A DNA stretch of 64,000 nucleotides, from positions 29,835,410 to 29,899,409 of the forward strand of contig CM046873.1 in NCBI GenBank assembly GCA_025617745.1, given 5' to 3'. The position numbers were made by a program, and so were the translations under genes. This stretch comes from Heliocidaris erythrogramma. Its lineage: Eukaryota > Echinodermata > Echinoidea > Camarodonta > Echinometridae. Shown here piece by piece: positions 1 through 13,400 of the stretch (positions are counted from its first letter, which is position 1; each line of letters starts with the position of its first letter). The notes below the pieces were generated by a model. That model ran no database searches. It worked only from the letters and a program-made list of their open reading frames with translations, and was not told the origin of the DNA.

Positions 1-321
1 CAGAAAAATAAAATGTTTTAACCACGATTCTCTCTTGTTTTACCAGATTTGCATCTCATGAAACCGCCAAAACATGAATAAAGTAATATGTCATATGAGC
101 AAAGAAAACATGGAGAGACGAAAATCAATTTCGAACGTGATCTTATAAACAATGAATTTGATTCTTACTTGAAATGAAAGTGATAGAAAGTGATAGGTTT
201 ATTTTAAGATCTGGTAAGGTTTGGTTATAACACTCCTAGCTATGAAAATTGATAGTAGAACTTGATTACAAATCAGCACATCTCATGTGAGTACAGTCAT
301 ATCACTGAAGGCAGTGGCGTG

Positions 322-537
322 GGATGGTGGTGGTGGTGTGGTTATGGTGGTGATGGTGGTGGTGACGATGGTTATGGGGGTGATGGTGGTGATGGTGGCA
401 GTGGTGATGATGATGATGATGGTGGTGGTGATGGTGGTGTATGGTGATGATGATGATGATGATAATGTTGATGTGGTGGTGGTGTACGGTGATGATGATG
501 ATGATGGTTGTGGTGGTTGTGGTGGTGGTGGTGGTTG
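322..537. repeat. GGT/GAT trinucleotide microsatellite
   Basis: About 215 bp of interleaved GGT and GAT triplets with a few interruptions (GTGT, GTAC). Long open frames on both strands (poly-Gly/Asp/Val or poly-His/Pro) are by-products of the triplet period. Confidence 0.9.
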
Positions 538-1004
538 AGGAGGGGTATGTGCAGGTGGTGATGGAAGCATAGTGGGGGAGTGGGGGGGGGGGGGGGGATC
601 GGGGGCACATGCCCCCAATCGAGAGGCGGAAGGGGGAGAAAAGAGAACTCAGAGAGACTGGTCCCAGTGCACCCTGACTTGACCCAGGCCCTTGCTCCCC
701 AGGCTGAGCGAGTCTGGGAGGGTTCACGAAATCACTGAGAGCACCGATATCTCCAGGGGGGGGGGGGGGTCCCAGCCACCCACACACCTTTCTGAAAATC
801 TTGGATCCGCCGTTGCACCACCACTATAATTAAATTTAACCACCTCTACCGGGCCATGCATAACAATCATGAAAAGCAAACATAGCTCCACAACTATCAT
901 CACCACATGAACACTTCAGATGTAAACTTTGGGGTAAAACCCTCTTCTTCCAAATAAAGAGGAATTACCTTTACTTTTTAAACTATATTAACTTACAATT
1001 TTTG

Positions 1005-1052
1005 TATTTATTTATTCATTTATTTATTATTATCATTATTTATTTATTTATT

Positions 1053-1085
<33 letters not shown>

Positions 1086-1110
1086 TTTTTTTTTTTTGGG
1101 GGGGGGGGGC
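1005..1110. repeat. TTTA/ATT low-complexity tract ending in poly(T)-poly(G)
   Basis: Repeated TTTA, then ATT triplets, then a T run directly followed by a G run of about ten or more. Simple-sequence DNA with no coding potential. Confidence 0.85.
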
Positions 1111-2089
1111 CATGATGTTAATTTGTCTGTATGTTTTGTTTGCTTTTAAATTAAGAAAGTGTGACATTGGTTGGATTTTATATATACATTTATTACACTC
1201 TATTATAAATAGGAAAGTATAATATGGGGCGGGTCTCTCTGACTCCTCTATTCCTGGAGCTGGAATGGCCTGTGTCAGTGTACAGTACTGGTAAAATAAT
1301 TACTTGTATACTGGTATGATCGAATCTCAGAGCATAGTACAGAGCGCCATCTCACGGATTAATTAAGGAAGCAATTTGGGATGTGATCGCAGGAAATGAC
1401 AAACACGTCAACAAACTACTGAATTTCTGACATTTGACAACAGATATATTGCGTGATAATTGATCAACGTTATAACGTGAGTACATGTAGTTGGAAAATC
1501 CACAAATCGAAGAAATGTGTGTTTGATGAGTTGGTATAATTGTGCGGCTTAGCCGGCCTGAACTCACTGGAGGAAGGCGTAGCCGTAGGCCTACAAAACT
1601 ATATACAAAGCACTGTGTAGTCCCATGTGTTTAGTTAGGTGCGTTGGTAAGTTTTGTGCTTGAAAAATGTGGACTTCTTTACAAATTACAGAAATTTGAA
1701 AAGAAGAAAAGAAAGCAAGAATAAAAAAGTTAAATAGAAGTCTATGGCATTTTAGATGAAGAGTTGTTATTTCCAGTTCAAGTGATATTTGCTGCCTAAG
1801 GGCAAGGCTCGGGAAGTGAATTGTAAAATTTAGGTGATTAAATTTAAAAACAAATAATTTAGCCACTCATAGGCACTCATAGCTACATTCCTATACTTCG
1901 TGTGTATAATTTAGGCAGTCATACACCTCAACTTTTTAAAACACCACTGCACAAAAGTCACAAACATTCACTCAAAATCGGCATTTAATTTACAAAAACC
2001 GACCACTAAATATCCAAGAAATACAATAAATTTAACTCACCAATGTTGGAAAAGATATTTTCAAAAATCAAATCCGTAATTTACTGTTG

Positions 2090-2420
2090 ATTCTCGCGAA
2101 ACGAGCTATCGGAGTCATTGTGTACATTTCCTGGTCGCCGCGGGCGCCGACATCTCCCCAAAAGAGTTTTGTCCTCAAAAATTCGGTCCCTATGGCGTAC
2201 ACGGAAAAGTTCCGATTTTCTGTGTGCGCGATCGTAAAGATCGATGTGCGCTTGCGATCCCGAGTTTCTTCGTGGACAAAAATTGTATTGGCCGATTTTA
2301 GTCTAAGACATCGGCAGTTTGTAAACAACACGCGATCGCGAAACAAATCGGCGGGGATTTCTCCGGTTTTGGACAAGATTTTGACTTTGGATTTTGCTGA
2401 AAATATAAAAAGTTCTTCCT
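2090..2420. promoter_or_regulatory. CpG-rich patch, possible promoter or first-exon region
   Basis: About 330 bp visibly richer in CpG (CGCG, GCGCGATCG, CCGCGGGCGCCG) than the AT-rich surroundings. It lies about 1.5 kb upstream of the EXT2 start codon and is open on both strands (102 and 111 codons) without a recognisable domain. It could be the EXT2 promoter with its non-coding first exon, a divergent promoter, or a transposon relic. The sequence does not decide between these. Confidence 0.25.
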
Positions 2421-2899
2421 AACGGCCATTTGAGGTAGGAGTGAGATTTTTAAGGGCTGAATTTGAAAGCAAGTATTTAAAATATTTATCTTATTTTTTC
2501 CCCCATACCTTTAGTACATGCGACAGAAAATACCAACTATTTTACAGAAATGTACCCGGGAGTGCTCATAGGTACACGCCATTGCCGACTGTGTAGTAAC
2601 GCAGCCAACACACATCCCATACCTAAACTGCATCACTGTGCATTTTTGGCTATATTTAATTGAATATCATATATTGCAGTTTACTTACATCCAAAGAATT
2701 GTATTGAATAATAGATGATTAAAACTTACCAGGTTGTTTTGTGACCTTTGAAGAGGGTTTCCTGAAATTTTGGGTCCTTTTTGTCGATAACTGCTATCGA
2801 GACTGTCCCGTCAGCATCCAGTTTGTATTTTTCACGATTATGATGAAGGGAGCCCTCAGCGCTCGTAGTAGTACCGGCGCGATGGGTTCGTCGATCTCC

Positions 2900-3032
2900 T
2901 ACGAAGACCTGAAAGGGCCAAACTGACGACGTAAAAAAATAAAAAATATTACGTACGTACGTAATAATTACTACGTACGTACGTAATATTTTTTATTTTT
3001 TTACGTCAGTTTGGCCCTTTCAGGTCTTCGTA
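2900..3032. repeat. Long near-perfect palindrome with TACG core
   Basis: The left arm (2900-2967) and right arm (2972-3032) are reverse complements except for a three-base insertion (GACGACG against GACG). The centre is alternating ACGT/TACG tetranucleotides flanked by A/T-rich blocks. The outer arm carries AGGGCCAAACTGACG. This is the form of a fold-back MITE; no target-site duplication was identified. Confidence 0.8.
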
Positions 3033-3859
3033 GAATAGCTTGTGTGCGTAACATTCTGCGTACGTATCTACGGTGCGTAACCATGTAGAGCGGCCTCACT
3101 AGTGCGCAACATTATTGAGAGCAGTCGTGATCCGTATGGAGATGTGGATAACAAGTACCAAAAAGAGGGCTGTAAATGTAAGTTTTTATAACTTTCTACA
3201 TTTTGTATCTTAACGAACTGATAACTTAAAATCTAAAGAATGATACTTAAGTATCAGTTTGCCCACAAAAACATCAATTTCAAACAAAATTACATCTGTA
3301 TCCCCAATACCCAGTATACACACATGTATATGATTCTAATGGTCAATATGACCATTGCTTGCTGATGTGAATTTAGCAATTTTAGGCCTAACCATGCTAA
3401 CCCCTAAGTTAATGACTAAATGTTCAAAATTATTATGAGCATGATGAGAAAGTTCTTAAAAAGATGTTTTTATTTTAACATTAGATTTGAAAATGAAATG
3501 CAGAACGAGTGTGAGAACGATTGACATTGTTTTAAACTTAGAATTTTGTGTAGATGGGCTTTGAATTTTCTGATTTGATTAATGAAATAAAGTTTTTTAA
3601 AAAGAGTAGGCCCTATAAAAATATGATCTGTTTTGTGAATTGTTCCCAATTTTGAAGAAAGTGAAAACTTGGTATTTGAGGATGTACATCAGAATTTTTT
3701 GTCCAAAATCTACAAATTTCTGTAGTTTGAAGAAATAAAAATTGATTATTTTTGCCTATGATTATTGATAAAGATTTCACTTGGGAGAAATATGTGACTA
3801 ATTTGAGGGCTGAAGCATTTTGTTTTACACTGTATGCTTTGTGTCTTTATTTTCTGCAG

Positions 3860-3917
3860 TAAAATGGGAGTCTTCTGATGACTGTCTCAGTTTGTTTGCC
3901 TCTCTGAATCCTCAACC
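3860..3917 (+). other. Probable EXT2 5' UTR segment
   Basis: A pyrimidine-rich acceptor (TTTATTTTCTGCAG) ends at 3859, 58 bases before the EXT2 ATG, so the coding exon probably begins here with a short leader. A possible upstream non-coding exon would end at 3177, where a GTAAGT donor follows. That pairing is inferred from the splice signals only. Confidence 0.4.
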
Positions 3918-4426
3918 ATGATGAAGAAGGCAAGGGGGCCGAAGCTGAGGCCCAAGTACCACTCCTTCTACCTCGCTCTTTTCACGATCATCCTCGTGGG
4001 GATCATCGTGACAGGCATGTTCCAGTTCTGGCCGCATTCCATCGAGTCGGAGAGGCAGCCTAGGTATCAGATCGAGAGCTACAACAATCTCCCGGAGGTG
4101 AAGGTTTCCGAAGGGTCACCTCTGGGGGCGAAGACGGCGCAGGTGTGCCACTACCACGACTGTTTCGATGTTTATCGATGTGGCTCGGACACCAACAGAA
4201 TCAGTGTGTACATTTACCCCATGAGGAAGTATGTGGATGAGAGCGGGGTGCCCATAACGGGGCAGATATCCAGGGAGTACTACGAGGTCCTGAATGCTAT
4301 CGCCAACAGCCCGTTCTATACGTCCAATGCAGACCAGGCGTGTCTTCTGGTTCCGTCCATTGACTTGTTGAATCAGAATACAATGAGGGTGAAGGAGATG
4401 GGGCAGGTCTTGAATCGGCTACCAAG
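3918..4426 (+). CDS. EXT2: EXT2 coding exon 1
   Basis: Encodes residues 1-169 plus two bases of Arg170: the basic cytosolic tail, the membrane anchor (17-38), the stem, and the start of the exostosin domain with CFDVYRC and VSVYIYP-like strands. The donor AAG|GTAGGC leaves phase 2. Intronic GA repeats follow closely. Confidence 0.95.
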
Positions 4427-7400
4427 GTAGGCACAGTAGAGAAATGGGAATGGTACAGAGATGGAGAGAGTGAGAGAGTGAGAGAGAGAGAGAGAGATAG
4501 ATGGGTGTGAGAGAGAGACAGAAAGAGAAAGAGAGAATGAGAAGGAGGCAAAAGAGGTGTGCATGGGTGTGGTTTGAAAATATACAGTTAGGATGAAAGA
4601 TGGGAAGGGAAGGGATATGTTTGAATGGCTGCCAAATTAACCCCATAGAGAGAGAGATGGAGAGAGTTGGAGAGAGAGAGATGGAGCAAGAGGGAGAGAG
4701 AAAGACAGGGCCACAGAAAGAGTGACATGTAGCGAGACAACATAGATCTCTCAATTCTAAATTTTAAGTTAGGTTATCATGCTTAAATGGAATAGCTGTT
4801 GTGACTTTTGACAATTTCCTATAATAAAAATGTGTGAATGTAGCCCAGAACATCACAGCACTGTGTTGACTGTGTGATCACAAGATTTAAATTCATACAG
4901 GGCACTTGCCATGCTTTTGAATACAATGATAGTATGTTTTTTGTACAGCCTTTTAGTATCTTTAATTTCATACCCATATCTTGTATTTCTACCAACGTAC
5001 CAATATTTCAGATAACTTTTACATTCTATTTTACATGTTTCATTGTTGCAATTCGCATTGATATTGTATTTTGACAAAGTTCTGTAAAACATGTACAATT
5101 CGGCTTGTGTACTGCCAAGCATGTTTTTAATAATCCATTTTATTACTGAATTCAAAGGAATTGTTAAAACATTTCTCTTGTGCAGATGGAATGGAGGTAC
5201 CAACCACCTGTTATTCAACATGCTCCCAGGGACCATACCAGACTTCCACACTGCCCTGGATGTCCCCAGGGGTAACGCTATCTTGGCTGGCGGGGGTTTC
5301 TCCTCCTGGACCTACAGGCCTGGTTACGATGTCAGTATCCCAGTCTTCAGCGCCTCCATAGCTGCCGTCAAAATGAGCGAGAGGCCCATCGAGTGAGTAT
5401 ATTGACCAATTAGTGAATTTATGTATTTGCTGTATTCCTGGGCAAGAAATTGAAATACATGGTTACAGAAATAATTACGGTATGGCAGAACAGAATAATA
5501 AAACATAATAAAGGAAATACAAAAGACATACCGGCCAGTTCTTACTATTTTAGGCACAAAAGCTCATCAGTTGCAATGTGTCGCCAGCTAGCCAGAGGCT
5601 TGTCAGATATGCGAACAACCAGTGTATACAAATGCATGGACAACAGTAACAAGTTTCTGGTCCGTCAAACATCTATAGAGTAATTAGTGAATCGGTCTGT
5701 CATCACTGGAGCATAGGTTGTTAAAGGTAAGCCTGAGTCGAATCGATTGGTTAGCCGGTGTTTGATCGAAGACATCGAATCCCGAATTCGTTTTGGCAAA
5801 TCCGGTGCATCGATTTGTAGTCAAATTTTTGACTACCGTAGCCACCATGAAAAGAGCAAATAAAAAAAAGAAACTCCGTAACGTACAGCATATATACTAG
5901 CAGAGACTTCAAACTGTTGGCTAACTTTCGCTAATTCGCTCGCGGAGGACGTCGCGCTTTACCTGTGCTTTCTCTATGGAAAAATCGTTTTGTCGTTACG
6001 AACTGAAGTTTACGATAATTTTCTTGCACTCTCTCTGCATTGTCAATTTGACAATTGTATAATTGAACATGATAAATACGGGCATGAGTACGAGTGTTCC
6101 TACTTAAGTCGCAATAACTATTATCACACTCGCATCAAATTGGCAATTACTTCTGAATGATCTCTGAAGCTGAATGTCGAGTCTATATTGAGCGACGAAA
6201 AGTTTATTTCGCATTGTTTTTTTTTTTTTTTGGCATCGAACAAACGTGTTCCATTCAGCTCTCCAAAGACAAAGTAAGATTATTAATTCTTTGAATTTGA
6301 ATCATTGTCGGGTGTGTCGACAATGAGCATCGCTTCGTGCGACACTAGTGATATTTTGGCTAGCCATACGGACTAGAAACTTAAGATTTTGGTTCGTCCG
6401 CTGTGATTTTTACTAGCCATTGGCTAGCGGGCTATCGTTAATTTCAAGCAGCGAGAGCCCATACATATGCCCGCTATGCCAGCGGACCGGTCACCGGTGC
6501 ATGGTGCATGCACTGCGTGCAACTGTGTGCAACTCTGTTTTCACCGCCTGTCATTTATCGATGCACCGGTATTCGATCGAATCAAAGCCGTCGAATCCCG
6601 GTTTATGAAATATTCGATATGACTCGGGCTTAGTTAAAGTATAGTAAAGTTCTGGTCATGCGATTACATTGTGAAAGAAACTGTGTATCAAAGCAATTGG
6701 GAAAGGTTGATCATGTCTACATAAGAGTAGGTGTATACTGTGAGCTTTTTGAATCATTGAAATGATAAGAAATTGACCCACTCTCGCTGAAAAGCTCATG
6801 CACTGTGCACAGAATTGGGTATATGGGACTGCACGAACACTTGAGCTATTTCTTGTCATAGTTTGAATATGAAGGTATTTGAAGAGCAATCCTTTCCAGG
6901 GGACATTTCTACTATGATGTTCTTCCAAATTGACATAAAAGGAATGAGAAAGCTCACAAATTATTTTTCACCTTTCCCAGAACTCAACCTTCTCTTAAGT
7001 CATTAAACTCAATCAATACTGAACATTATTTTGGAGCTTGTGATTGTTTCACTTCCAGGACTGTGCGCCCCTATCTAGCTGTCTCCACCCAAGCTGGTAT
7101 CCACCCTGACTACCGGACTCAGCTCTTGACCATAGCTAGCAAGAACCCTGACTTCCAGGTTCTAGACGAGTGCAAGACTGAGGAAGGTCTACCGGATCCA
7201 TTGAAGAGATGCCAGGATAATAAAGCTTTCAGCTATCCCCATATCTTGCAGGTGAGATGGTAGTTCTGTTTATGATTATAAAAGCAACTTTTGAATTCTT
7301 AACTTCAGACTTTAAAATCTGGAACAAGGATACTAGATATCCAATGATTACATAAAGAAAAATGTTTGGTCAGAAGAAATCGACAATATTAAAAAGGAAT

Positions 7401-10400
7401 ATGAATATAGGTAGTACACACTATGCTGTTAATGTGATGTTCGTACATTCGTACACTCAAATTTGTGGATTGAGACTTTAAGTTAGGCCCGAGTCATTTC
7501 AGATTTTTCAAAATCCGAGTTGGACTCGAAAATTCCCCCACAACAGAAAATTGATTGTATGCAGTGACGGAATTCAAGGTAAAGATGCTAAACTAATCAT
7601 GCAACGTAAAGGACAATTACTGACTCCAAATCAATAAAACATTGCTTTTCCTGAGATAAGTAACATTTCAGAATACAAATAAAACATTTAGAAGTACAGC
7701 CAAAGGTCTTCTCGTGAAATGGAATTACCCGATAACTGAACAGTTACACTACCACCACATACAAGACTCACATGCCGAGCAGACTGTTAAATTACTGAGT
7801 AAAATAGAGGTATAATTGAGGATATATTTTTCAATATTTTTTTTACTGTACATACTCATTCGTACCGCACATCCTAAAGTTATTGATCGTTAAAAAGTAT
7901 GACGTCCTTGACACAGGAAATATCAAGCTTCTCAATGATTACCAATGTTATACAGCAATAGACAAGTAACATTTCTTGTCTCATTACAAGAATTAATCCC
8001 AAGGAACTGTTATGTGTGTATAGTTTACACATTTTTGTTTTGTCTTTTAGTCTTTATTTTTTTCAGATCTCTATATACATGGTTTATCATTCACAATATT
8101 TTCAAAACAGTTATTTTCCCCATTTTGTTAATCTATCTCATGTTGTCTTTTTTGCTTCAGGATGCTACGTTTTGTATCGTGTTGCGACGAACTCGCCTCG
8201 GGCAAGCTGCCCTCAGTGATGCTCTTCAAGCCGGATGTATTCCAGTCATAATCAGCGATGCGTACATCTTGCCCTTCTCAGAAGTAATTGACTGGAAAAG
8301 GTAAAAATACAGTCGAAAGAGAATTAGCTTCAGTGGGAAAGTGAAATAGACCCCCCCACCAAAAAAAAAAAAGAGAAAAAAAGAGAAAAGAAATAGGAAA
8401 TATGTTATATTTGAGGTTATACCTGCAACAATATGGGTCAAATAGTTGTATAATCTACATTTAATGTTTTTTTTTGTAGTTGACTCAGCATAACTTGTGG
8501 CTTGGAATTATGAAGAAATATAGAAATATAGATGGATACAAAATTATCTTAAGATGTACATTTATCATACTTGTGTCATTCATAGGGAAAAAAAAGAAAG
8601 ATCTTGGTATCTCGCATCTTGGTCATTTTACCATTTGACCAAATCAACAACACATCTTCAGCAATTCTAGGTAGTAGATAATAAAAATCACCATCAAAAT
8701 TTAGAATTTTAGCCAATTTGGTGACTGATGTCCATCTTGACAGGGCGTCGCTTGTGGTGCGGGAGGATCGCATCCCTGACCTCGCCGACATCCTCCACTC
8801 CATCGAGCTGGACCACATCTACCAGATGAGGCGGCAGGTCCGGTTTCTATGGAAAAACTACTTCAGCAGCATGGCCAACATCACGCTGACCACGCTGCAG
8901 ATCATCAACGATCGCGTCTTCCCGTACAAGGCCAAAGATTATGACTGGTGGAACGAGCCAACACCAAGAGTAAGAATAAGTCTTTTCTTTCTTTTATATG
9001 ACGATTTGCAGCTTAAGTGACAAATCCAAACCAGGCAAGGGCATCATCTGACACAAGATGGAGTTCCTTGATGACTCCTGGGAACCTTGTCAGCATGCAT
9101 AGGAATATGTGTCCGTTCTCAAATTTGATATGATTTGTAGCATGTTCTTCACGATGCATGTATAATGCGTGTAGCTCAGCAAGATATTTAGAAATATGAC
9201 ATCTTAGTAATTTTGTGTGCAAGACCAAAGGAAAGAACTGTCCAACATCACCTTTAAAATCTTAAACAGTTGTTTTTTCTGATCTCAGTCAAACTCCTGC
9301 TAGCTCCATTCTTTTTTCTATTTTCTTCTATTGCAACTCCCTGTGGGAGGATGCATTTCTCTTTGATTTGCCAACAAATGGGTTAAGATCCAGATCTAGT
9401 CTTGAGTGTGGCTGAATCATGTGTGATTTCCTTTTTTTCGACTGTCAAAAACCTCCTTATTCTTAAGGATTTTTCAAGAGATGAAAATTATATTTAAAAA
9501 CTGCTGATGAAGTGAAAGAGGGCCCCTCATATGTATAAACAAAATGCAAAAACATCCTGTTTTGGGAGGGGCCCCCACTTATTAATGGGCAATTAACCTC
9601 AGCGTATGAATTAGCTTATTTTGAATGGTGTAGTATATGCCTCTTATTTGATACATGCAATTTCATGTAAAAACACAGGATATAGATATAAATCACTATT
9701 TTCCAGCCAAGTTATCGTCTGCTAGCAATAATAAGGGGGCTGCCATTACTTTATGTGTACACGAACATATTTTTCATCCCAAGTAAAATTTCCTTCATCG
9801 TTAACTTGTAATTGATTTTTAGAGGACAAATATATATTAGATAAAGTCACATATTCTGAAATGTAAGTTTAGTTTTATATATTTTTTAAAAGGTCTTAAT
9901 TTGTTCATAAAAAATATACTTCATAAAAAATATACGTCAAGGACGGAGAATTGACGTCAAGGACGGAGACAATCGTAACAATACCAAAACAAAGCGAGGA
10001 ATCTGCTTTACAGGATGGCTATTAGAACTCATGGGTCGTCAATTATCTAGGCCCATGGCCAATAACAATCGTAATACAATCAGAACAAAGCGACGTATCT
10101 GTTGTAAAGGTAGGCTATTATCAATGCATATGGTACCTAATGATCCGTGTCATGCACAAAATGGCAGCCTCCATGGAAAGACGTAGCAGACAATAGGTGC
10201 ATCTAGAATATCACGTGGGGTTACTTGTCCTTTAATGAGCATTTTGGTAATATATAAAGAAAATAGATACAACAATGCAACAAATATAATTAAATCTAAT
10301 ACAATATATATATATATATATATATATTTTAAATTTTCAGATGGGTGCCCAGAACCCCCTGTTCCTGCCCCTCATCCCTCCCAAATCCCACGGCTTCACT

Positions 10401-13400
10401 GCAGTCGTCCTGACCTATGACAGGGAACAGAGTCTCTTTGAGATCATCAAGCAGATCTCGCAGACACCGAGCCTCTCCAAGGTTCTGGTTGTCTGGAATC
10501 ATCAAGAAAAGACACCTCCACCAGGTAAGTCTATGACATTTGTTTGAAATATGAATTCAAAGATGGAGGGATCAATAGATTGAAAGAGCATCAGAATCAA
10601 GAAGAGACACCCCAATCAGAAGAGACACCCCAATATTAGTGATGAGAGTGCTCTTCTCCTTATAGTTAACTTGATAGGAAAATGGATGCTTGGATAGATG
10701 TATGAACGGGCAGATGAGTAGATAGGTAGATGTAAATTTATAATCGGCTCAACTTTGGTTATGAAGCCATGATCACAGAATTGTCAAAACACTTGGCATC
10801 TCCCTGCATAAGATATTTTTATGGGGGGGGGGGGGGGAAGTACTTCAAAATCATCATGTGCTTCACAAAAGTAAACGTATGCAAGTGACCCGAAATGCAA
10901 GACTCATTTTCCTCCATCGACTCCTTGTTAAACTAAAGCGTATAGCCATACGCTTTCGTGTTAAACTTTCTTGTTAAACTAAAGCGTATAGCCATACGCT
11001 TTCGTAAATGGGAGTATTCAGTCATAGATATCTTAATAATAGCATTATGTATTTGAAAACCTTTCTATGCCTGGATATTTATTTATCCTTCTGAACATCA
11101 TTATACAAGACAGATATCAAATTCAACAATTTATTAAATCAAGCCTTCACAAAGTTACAGAATCCCTTTAATAATAATTATAATAATAATAATAGAATAA
11201 TGGTACAGTACATAACCTCTTCCTTCTTTCCATCTTTCTTTTAGCTGATCGATGGCCTAAGATCAATAAGCCTCTGAAGGTAGTACAGACCAAAGAGAAC
11301 AAACTCAGCAACAGATTCTATCCTTACGATGAGATCGAGACAGAGTGCATTCTCGCCATCGATGACGACATCATCATGCTCACGCCAGATGAGCTGGAGT
11401 TTGGTTATGGGGTAAGAATGAATGTCATAAAGAACAGTAAGGTCTTGAATTTCATTTACAGTTTCATTATGCTATTGATATATGATGACATAAATGGTAC
11501 CCCGGTGTACCAAATAAAAATTGGCCATTTTTTTGAATTATTTAATTTTTTTTTAGGGCTGTACCCTGGGTTACCAAAAAGTGGGAAATTATTTTGGTGT
11601 GAGTTTTTTCAAGATTCAATTGTGTCCAATGTTCTTGTAAAAAATCCTATAAGTCATGTATTTTTATTAAATTCATTGTTGTGGTGAGTAATTATTCTAT
11701 TGGTTTCTATTTCTTTGATTTGAAAGAGGGCTTGGGCCAGCAGGGTCATAATACTAAACACCATCAGCCTGCTCTTTGTCTCCCCCGTCACTCGCCTTCC
11801 TAAAAAACGCTACCATGTACACAGATCAGCGGCCTGCTTGTCCCAAAACTTCTGTATTGCAAGATATCGTGCTCTTTCAACTTTCTCGGTCCTTGAAATC
11901 TTCCGTCTTTTACGTCCTTTCCCTTACAGTAAATTTCCGTATCCACCATCACCTTCCACCATTGTCTAAGTTTGAAAGTTTGACAGCTAAAATACAGTAA
12001 TGATGATGTGATGTTTTTTAAGAAGAAGTGAAATAAAATCAAGTTCTAAAGCCGCGGGAGCTAGCTATAGCCACTGCGCTTGTGAGGGCTAGCTTGCTAG
12101 CGCTAGCACGAGCAGCAGTACAGTGCATGCATGCACACCATGCATAATAACACTGCACTGTTAACATGCATGGAGAATGACTACGTACACGCACTGCATC
12201 TCTGGGGTTGTACTCTAGTGGACGTGAGATGGCGCTACACAACGTGGTACCCCGGGGTACAACGCTACCCCGGGGTACCGCGTGGTGCATCATATGCATG
12301 TATTGCTGTGGAAGGGTACCGCGTGGTGCATCATATGCATGTATTGCTGTGGAAGGGGTCTGGGCTTACATAACAGACAATATCTTTTTGCTTGTTAATC
12401 AAGTTAGAGTTATTTTTCCCTTATATCCTGGAAACTGCAATATCATTTGTTACTGAATGTTGTTTTAGAATTTGCTTTATCTAATATTAGCAAGTGCTTT
12501 TAGTGAATCACGTTCTGCACTTAATTTGGAGCCTGCAGTAGTCTTAAGCAATTGAAATTATTTATGTTTTCTCTGATTTATGATACAGGTGTGGAGAGAG
12601 TTTCCAGATCGTCTGGTTGGCTTTCCAAGCCGACTTCATCTGTGGGACGAAGCACAAGGGAAGTGGAAGTATGAGAGTGAGTGGATGAATGACCACTCCA
12701 TGGTACTCACTGGTGCAGCATTCTACCATAAGGTAAGTTTGGAAGAAGATCATCAATGTGCCCTGAAATGCCGTCATATTCAAAATATTCAGAGAAATAT
12801 CTGAAGTGTTTTGAGCAAACAATCATACCACATTTATGTGCATTCCCATATACCCATTTCTGTATGCATTTGGATGTTTTTCCAATGGCTCATAGACGGT
12901 TTCTTTCACAGTGTAATCGCATGACCAGAACTCGCTTCATCTTTAATTCTGGATAATTTTTCCTTGCAGTATTTCAGCTACGCCTACACCCACAAGATGT
13001 CTCCCCATATTAAGACCTGGGTGGATGACCACATGAACTGTGAGGACATCGCTATGAACTTCCTCATTGCTAACATCACTGGAAAGGCACCCATCAAGGT
13101 AGGATACAGGGACACCAAGCAGTCTCCTAAATGGCTGGGTATTAATGATATAATTTGCAGGATGTAGGTTAAATTATTTTGTACTCTGGGGAGCGTTTCA
13201 TCAAGCGTTCTATCCGTGATTTTTACCCACAACTGTTATAAGCTACTGAAATCCTTGCATCTGATTGGCCAAGAGCAAATTTGTCAGTAGAAGTCACTGA
13301 CAAAACACTTCATGAAACGCTCCCCTGGTGGAAAGGTGGATAAGTCACAGGGCTTCGGATCAAATGGTCAGCCACAGCGCTAAGGTCCTTTTGCAAGACG

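Larger units (their letters stand above)
1..2089. other. Gene-free left flank
   Basis: No coding region is supported. The stretch is AT-rich and holds a GGT/GAT microsatellite, two poly(G) runs (581-597 and about 758-769) and a TTTA/ATT low-complexity tract ending in poly(T) and poly(G) near 1082-1110. The open frames here come from low complexity or are short and lack recognisable domains. Confidence 0.6.

Noticed and set aside
262-787. Several overlapping open frames rich in Gly/Asp, Val or His on both strands
   Set aside because: They are translations of a GGT/GAT microsatellite and adjoining poly(G).
2068-2422. Overlapping 102- and 111-codon frames on opposite strands
   Set aside because: Both are by-products of a CpG-rich patch with few stops; no domain seen in either.
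4297-4754. Three minus-strand frames of 63-111 codons
   Set aside because: They overlap EXT2 exon 1 and GA-rich simple sequence; composition is Ser/Leu/His from the repeat.
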